A stretch of 35,840 nt of DNA, taken from contig JABINZ010000103.1 in assembly GCA_018698135.1 (NCBI GenBank), forward strand, positions 1 to 35,840, read 5' to 3'. Source of the DNA: Bacteroidota bacterium (GTDB lineage Bacteria; Bacteroidota; Bacteroidia; CAILMK01; JAAYUY01). A model generated the notes under the pieces. The model was not told the origin of the DNA. It saw only the letters and a program-made list of their open reading frames with translations, and searched no databases. A program made the translations under genes and the position numbers. Shown one piece after another: positions 32,171 to 35,840 of this stretch. Positions within the stretch are counted from its first letter, which is position 1; the number at the start of each line of letters is the position of its first letter.

Positions 32171-32302
32171 CTAACTCAATTCTATCAGAATCCTAAAATA
32201 TTAATTAGTTTTGAATAAAATCTATTAGTAGACGTATAGTTACGTTATAGCCAATGAGGGAAAAGTGCTACGTCTGGGGGGGTGAGTTGAAATCAAATTA
32301 AG

Positions 32303-32310
32303 TATATTTG
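32303..32310 (+). promoter_or_regulatory. Candidate -7 box for the ABC-3C operon
   Basis: TATATTTG fits TAnnTTTG and ends 20 bp before the ATG at 32331. A -33 TTTG is not seen at the expected spacing. Confidence 0.4.
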
Positions 32311-32330
32311 CATCAAATGATTTAAATAAA

Positions 32331-33299
32331 ATGAATAGGAATCCTTACTTTAATTACATAGAAGAGAAACTTCATATTCTAGCAAGGAGAATTGAAACAA
32401 GGGGAAAGTTGAACCTTCTTGATATTCATTTACATTCAGAGAACTTCTATCTACATTTTTTTAATCTATTATACGGATATAAACTTGAGAACCAAAACTC
32501 AAAACTTCAAAATGTTGAAGCAATTGACCTAATTGACCATACGAATAGAATAATAATTCAAGTATCAGCAACTTGTACAAAACAAAAAATAGAATCTGCT
32601 TTAAATAAAAAGATATTGGATAGTTATAATAATTATTCATTCAAGTTTATATCAATCTCAAAAGATGCATCAGAGTTGCGGAAGAAGTTGTTTACTAATT
32701 CTTACTCTCTATCTTTTTCTCCAACATCAGACATTTTCGATATTACATCTATTTTAAATGATATTTTAAATAAACAAGCACCTGAACTTAAGGAAATTTA
32801 TAAATTCATAAAAAATGAATTGGGTAATGAAATTGATATTGTGAAACTTGATTCAAATCTTGCTTCTGTAATAAATATCTTATCTAAAGAAACTTGGGAC
32901 GAAACAAATAAGAGTGATTCGGTAAACAGCTTTGAAATTGAAAGAAAAATATCATTTAATGACCTGAAACATTCAAAAGACATAATTGATGAGTATTGTG
33001 TCTATTACAAAAAAGTTGATGAAAAGTATTCTGAATTTGATACATTAGGTGCAAATAAAAGCAATTCGGTTTTAGCAACTATTAAAAGAGAATACCTTAA
33101 ACTGAAAAATATTGGAAATTCTGATTCTGTTTTTTCTGCAGTTTTGGAGAAAGTTAAGAATAAGGTATTAGAAAGTTCAAATTTTGTTGAAATCCCCATT
33201 GATGAATTAGAATTATGTATTGACATATTAGTTGTAGATGCTTTTATTCGTTGCAAAATTTTTGATAATCCTCAAAACTACAACTATGCTACTACCTGA
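32331..33299 (+). CDS. ABC-3C system SMEK-domain protein
   Basis: This 322-residue protein is the effector-side component of an ABC three-component system. Its start (NRNPYFNYIEEKLHILARRIETRGKLNLLDIHLHSENFYLHFFNLLYGYKL) and EAIDLIDHTNRIIIQVSATCTKQKIESAL fit the SMEK domain; D50-like and IIIQVSA positions resemble a restriction-fold core. The rest is helical, about 170-322. It overlaps the middle component gene by 14 bp. In the described classification of ABC-3C systems, such proteins accompany a DUF2326-type ATPase and act in predicted biological conflict. Function in this organism is inferred. Confidence 0.78.
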   Translation: MNRNPYFNYIEEKLHILARRIETRGKLNLLDIHLHSENFYLHFFNLLYGYKLENQNSKLQNVEAIDLIDHTNRIIIQVSATCTKQKIESALNKKILDSYNNYSFKFISISKDASELRKKLFTNSYSLSFSPTSDIFDITSILNDILNKQAPELKEIYKFIKNELGNEIDIVKLDSNLASVINILSKETWDETNKSDSVNSFEIERKISFNDLKHSKDIIDEYCVYYKKVDEKYSEFDTLGANKSNSVLATIKREYLKLKNIGNSDSVFSAVLEKVKNKVLESSNFVEIPIDELELCIDILVVDAFIRCKIFDNPQNYNYATT

Positions 33300-33510
33300 T
33301 AATATTCATCCTGACAACAGTATCTATTATAATGGAGCAATAGTTTTACGGGTACTTCAAAAGAAAAGTGAAATTGATTTAATTAATCTTTTTCAAGAAG
33401 TAAAACAAATTAAAGAAATAGCCTTTCCTGTTTTTATTTTATGTCTAGACTGGTTGTATATTGCAAATATTGCAGAAGTTAAAGAAGGGAGAGTCGCATT
33501 ATGTTCTTAA
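33286..33510 (+). CDS. ABC-3C system middle component
   Basis: A 74-residue protein starting MLLPDNIHPDNSIYYNGAIVLRVLQ and continuing LFQEVKQIKEIAFPVFILCLDWLYIANIAEVKEGRVALCS. The 'MLLP-x-x-x-H', helix and 'F-x-L-x-L-x-WLY' layout fits small ABC-3C middle components (winged-helix-like adaptors). The ATG at 33286 is chosen over 33238 because the longer form only reuses the C-terminal SMEK codons. It overlaps the SMEK gene by 14 bp and the ATPase gene by 10 bp, so the three proteins are translated as a coupled set. Confidence 0.75.
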   Translation: MLLPDNIHPDNSIYYNGAIVLRVLQKKSEIDLINLFQEVKQIKEIAFPVFILCLDWLYIANIAEVKEGRVALCS

Positions 33511-35213
33511 AATCACTTACAATTTCAAAAGGAGCCTCTGTAATTCGCGATATCGTATTTAGAAAAGGAATAAATCTTATCGTTGACAATAGTGAGGGTC
33601 AAATAACAGGGAATAGCGTTGGAAAAACTACAGTTTTAAAGCTTATTGATTTTTGCTTTGGTGCAGACAAGAAGAACATTTGGGAAGATCCTGAAAACAA
33701 AAAAGAGGTTTACGCTCTTGTAAAGGATTACTTAATTGACAAGGAAATTCTAATTACTCTATGTTTGACAGAAAATATTGATGACCCAAATGCGCAAGAA
33801 TTAGTTATTGAAAGGAATTTTTTAAGTTCTAAAAGTAAGGTGATTAGAAAAGTAAATGAAACAAGTCTTACTGAAGATGAATTTGAATCAAAGCTTACGG
33901 AAATACTATTTCCAGAACATTTAGCAGATAAACCAACTCTTAGACAAATAATATCTCATAATATACGATACAAAGATTTAAGCATAAACAATACTCTTAA
34001 AACACTTGACCGATATACTTCAGACGCTGAGTATGAAACATTGCATTTGTATTTATTGGGGTGTGAGTTTACAAAAGGGAATAACAAACAGGAACTATTA
34101 AGCAAAATAAAGCAAGAAGATACTTTTAGAAAAAGGTTAGAGAAAGTGCAAACTAAATCAGCTTTTGAAGCCACGTTATCATTAATTGAAAGCGAAATAG
34201 AAGACCTCAATTTTAAAAAATCGAAGTTGAATTTGAATGAAAACTTTGAAGCCGACCTTGATGCCCTTAATCAGTTAAAATATCTCATTAATAAACAAAG
34301 TTCTGAAATCAGCAAGTTAAATATCAGACGAGATTTAATACATGAAACATTATCAGAATTAGAAGCTTCCAATTCTAGTATCGACATTGACCAACTAAGA
34401 CAGATATATCAACAAGCAACAAAAGTTCTTGGGGAACTTCAAAAGTCTTTTGAAAACATGGTTGAATACCATGACAATATGATTTCTGAAAAGAAGAAAT
34501 TTATTTCAAATGAATTGCCTGCTTTAGACTCAAAAATAGAGCAACACAATAAAAATTTGAAAGTCCTTTTAAAGAAAGAATCTGATTTGTCCCAAATAAT
34601 CTCAAAGAGTGATTCATTTGAAGAACTTGAAATCTTGATTGGGCAATTAAATGAAAAATATAGATTAAAAGGAGAATACGAAAATACTGTTCAACAATTA
34701 AATGAAGTTGAAAGTAATCTTGAAGGCTATAATAATTCTCTGAGGACTATCGATGAAGAGCTTTTTTCAGATGATTTTGAAGCAACTGTAAAACTTCAGC
34801 TAAATAAATTTAATAAACACTTTGCATCTGTTTCTGAACTTCTATATGATGAAAGATATGCTTTAAAGTATGATAAAGTAAAAAACAAGAAAGGACAACG
34901 CCTTTATAAGTTTAGTGCCTTTAATACCAATTTTAGTTCTGGAAAAAAGCAAGGTGAAATATCTTGTTTTGACATTGCTTATACCTTTTTTGCAGATGAA
35001 GAAAATATTCCTTGTATGCATTTTATCCTTAACGACAAGAAAGAATTAATGCATGACAATCAACTTGTTAAAATAGCAGACTTAGTGAATACGAATGATA
35101 TTCAATTTGTAGCTTCAATTTTAAGGGATAAGCTTCCTGATGAATTAAATAAGGAAGAATATTTTATTATAGAATTGTCAGAAGATAATAAGTTGTTTCA
35201 GATAGAGAATTAG
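33501..35213 (+). CDS. ABC-3C system ATPase (DUF2326-type, SMC/Rad50-like)
   Basis: This 570-residue protein has Walker A GNSVGKTT (37-44) after ISKGASVIRDIVFRKGINLIVDNSEGQ, a long coiled-coil centre (about 200-430, rich in Glu, Lys, Leu), and a C-terminal part (about 490-550) with the signature region FSSGKKQGEISCFDIAYTFF followed by the Walker B/D-loop area IPCMHFILNDKKELMHDNQL. The layout is that of DUF2326 ABC ATPases, RecN/SMC-like proteins that probably sense DNA. It completes the SMEK-middle-ATPase operon. Confidence 0.86.
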   Translation: MFLKSLTISKGASVIRDIVFRKGINLIVDNSEGQITGNSVGKTTVLKLIDFCFGADKKNIWEDPENKKEVYALVKDYLIDKEILITLCLTENIDDPNAQELVIERNFLSSKSKVIRKVNETSLTEDEFESKLTEILFPEHLADKPTLRQIISHNIRYKDLSINNTLKTLDRYTSDAEYETLHLYLLGCEFTKGNNKQELLSKIKQEDTFRKRLEKVQTKSAFEATLSLIESEIEDLNFKKSKLNLNENFEADLDALNQLKYLINKQSSEISKLNIRRDLIHETLSELEASNSSIDIDQLRQIYQQATKVLGELQKSFENMVEYHDNMISEKKKFISNELPALDSKIEQHNKNLKVLLKKESDLSQIISKSDSFEELEILIGQLNEKYRLKGEYENTVQQLNEVESNLEGYNNSLRTIDEELFSDDFEATVKLQLNKFNKHFASVSELLYDERYALKYDKVKNKKGQRLYKFSAFNTNFSSGKKQGEISCFDIAYTFFADEENIPCMHFILNDKKELMHDNQLVKIADLVNTNDIQFVASILRDKLPDELNKEEYFIIELSEDNKLFQIEN

Positions 35214-35280
35214 CCCCTCTGTGGAAAAACCGAAGATATTTACCAGATATAGCCGAAATTATTTGACCAAGCTAGGATGT

Positions 35281-35730
35281 TCATAATGAGTAATTTAAAC
35301 TGGTCAATTTAAAACGGTCAAGGGTGGTCACTTTCACCGTTTTTTCCACAGTTTCAAAACTACCAGTAGGATTATATGCTAATATTGGTTCATATTTAAA
35401 GTCAGCACTTACAATTACCCAACCTAAATCATCATCGAAGTTAATTATATAAAATGCAGTGATGCCTACAGAATCAATAACTGAATCAGTCTCTGATATC
35501 TCAATTGTATTCTCTTCTTCCAACTCTTCATCTATTAATTCCCTATATAAAATGGCAAATTCTTCCGCAAATTCAACTGACACAATAGAGTCTAGTAACC
35601 ACATACATGGTTTCACGTTAATAGAAGGGTTTTCAATATTTTGCTTTTCAGTACATGAAATTACAATAATTAGTAATACAGAAAGTATTATTAATGAAGA
35701 TGGGTATTTCGGAGTAACCGTGCCACTCAT
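35281..35730 (-). pseudogene. Spi-domain lipoprotein fragment cut by insertion sequences
   Basis: The 149-codon frame encodes a hydrophobic lipoprotein-like segment (LIILSVLLIIVISC) and a Spi domain: AFYIINFDDDLGWVIVSADFKYEPILAYNPTGSFE, as found in the pro-region of C10 (streptopain-type) proteases. Full C10 proenzymes are several hundred residues longer and have the catalytic domain after Spi; here it is missing. The first codons (MSGTVTPK) lie inside IS21-type terminal repeats, and the last (VKVTTLDRFKLTSLNYSL) read through an array of GGTCA repeats at 35292-35339. So the frame is a remnant between two mobile-element ends. Confidence 0.7.
35292..35339. repeat. GGTCA repeat array, possible second IS end
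   Basis: ATTTAAACTGGTCA (35293-35306) and ATTTAAAACGGTCA (35307-35320) repeat at 14 bp, and a third GGTCA (35326-35330) follows before CTTTCACCG. Multiple short direct repeats like this occur at the ends of some insertion sequences, including IS21-type elements. No transposase gene is attached in the window, so this may be a remnant. Confidence 0.4.
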
Positions 35731-35751
35731 TTCGGTCTAATGGTGCCACTC
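35706..35751 (-). mobile_element. IS21-family terminal repeats (istB-side end)
   Basis: Two adjacent 23-bp direct repeats, ATTTCGGAGTAACCGTGCCA-CTC (35706-35728) and ATTTCGGTCTAATGGTGCCA-CTC (35729-35751), differ at few positions. IS21 elements carry several such repeats at each end. The 3' end of istB lies just beyond (35779-35838). The element extends past the right edge of the window. Confidence 0.7.
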
Positions 35752-35778
35752 TATAAGAACATACAATGTTAAAAAAAA

Positions 35779-35838
35779 TCATTCAAAATTCTTCAAAATA
35801 TCTTTTCGTAAAGACTCTCCTTTCAGGTCAATCCTATG
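35779..35838 (-). CDS. istB: IstB-like transposition helper ATPase, 3' end only
   Basis: The last 19 codons enter from the right edge: HRIDLKGESLRKDILKNFE-stop. The 'HRIDLKGESLRK' tail is typical of IS21 IstB, the AAA+ protein that assists the IstA transposase. The rest of istB and istA should lie to the right. The terminal repeats at 35706-35751 are at the expected place 28-73 bp after the stop. Confidence 0.75.
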   Translation of the reverse strand, partial: HRIDLKGESLRKDILKNFE

Positions 35839-35840
35839 AG

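Overview
The window looks like chromosomal DNA from an AT-rich member of the Bacteroidota (class Bacteroidia or a relative). Reasons: Bacteroidota-style -7 boxes (TAnnTTTG) instead of sigma70 boxes, no clear Shine-Dalgarno sites, RHS tips starting with Met-Gly-Cys-Leu, and families common there (DUF4342, PepSY-like, Spi, DUF4143 ATPases, RhuM-Fic). No rRNA, tRNA or CRISPR array was found.

Left part (1 to about 16.4 kb), mostly ordinary chromosome. It starts with a PepSY-like gene end, a DUF4342 gene and four envelope or secreted proteins of unknown role. Next come the three parts of a biotin-dependent acyl-CoA (propionyl-CoA type) carboxylase: carboxyltransferase (-), biotin carboxylase (+) and biotin carrier (-), unusually on alternating strands. 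Then follow a TerB-like protein, an outer-membrane barrel candidate with a duplicated leader, an alpha/beta hydrolase lipoprotein, a MITE-like element, a Tat-exported pirin, a first AAA ATPase/nuclease-like gene with tandem palindromes upstream, a YitT protein, an AbgT transporter and a DedA/VTT protein.

Middle (16.6 to 19.4 kb): a tight operon of two DUF1538 membrane proteins, a P-II-like protein and a CBS-domain protein, probably a transporter with two nucleotide-sensing regulators.

Accessory island (about 19.4 to 32.1 kb): RHS tip/toxin-immunity pairs (20.2-24.3 kb), three different ATPase/DUF4143-type genes (24.8-29.6 kb), a RhuM-Fic protein and an HNH nuclease. These are separated by copies of one repeat family (about 100-330 bp, six clear copies and one partial). 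Each clear copy has, read on the minus strand, a tRNA-3'-end-like segment followed by an intrinsic terminator whose stem is kept by compensating changes. From 24.5 to 31.3 kb the layout is one gene, one repeat, one gene. Each ATPase gene also has its own unrelated palindromes or iterons in its promoter region; the clearest is four 22-bp units directly before the gene at 28403.

Right end (32.1 to 35.84 kb): a three-gene ABC-3C system (SMEK-domain protein, small middle component, DUF2326-type ABC ATPase), a predicted conflict or defence module. After it lies a Spi-domain (C10 protease propeptide type) lipoprotein fragment cut by an IS21-family element, whose 23-bp terminal repeats and istB 3' end close the window. 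All functions are read from motifs and remembered family features; no database search was run.
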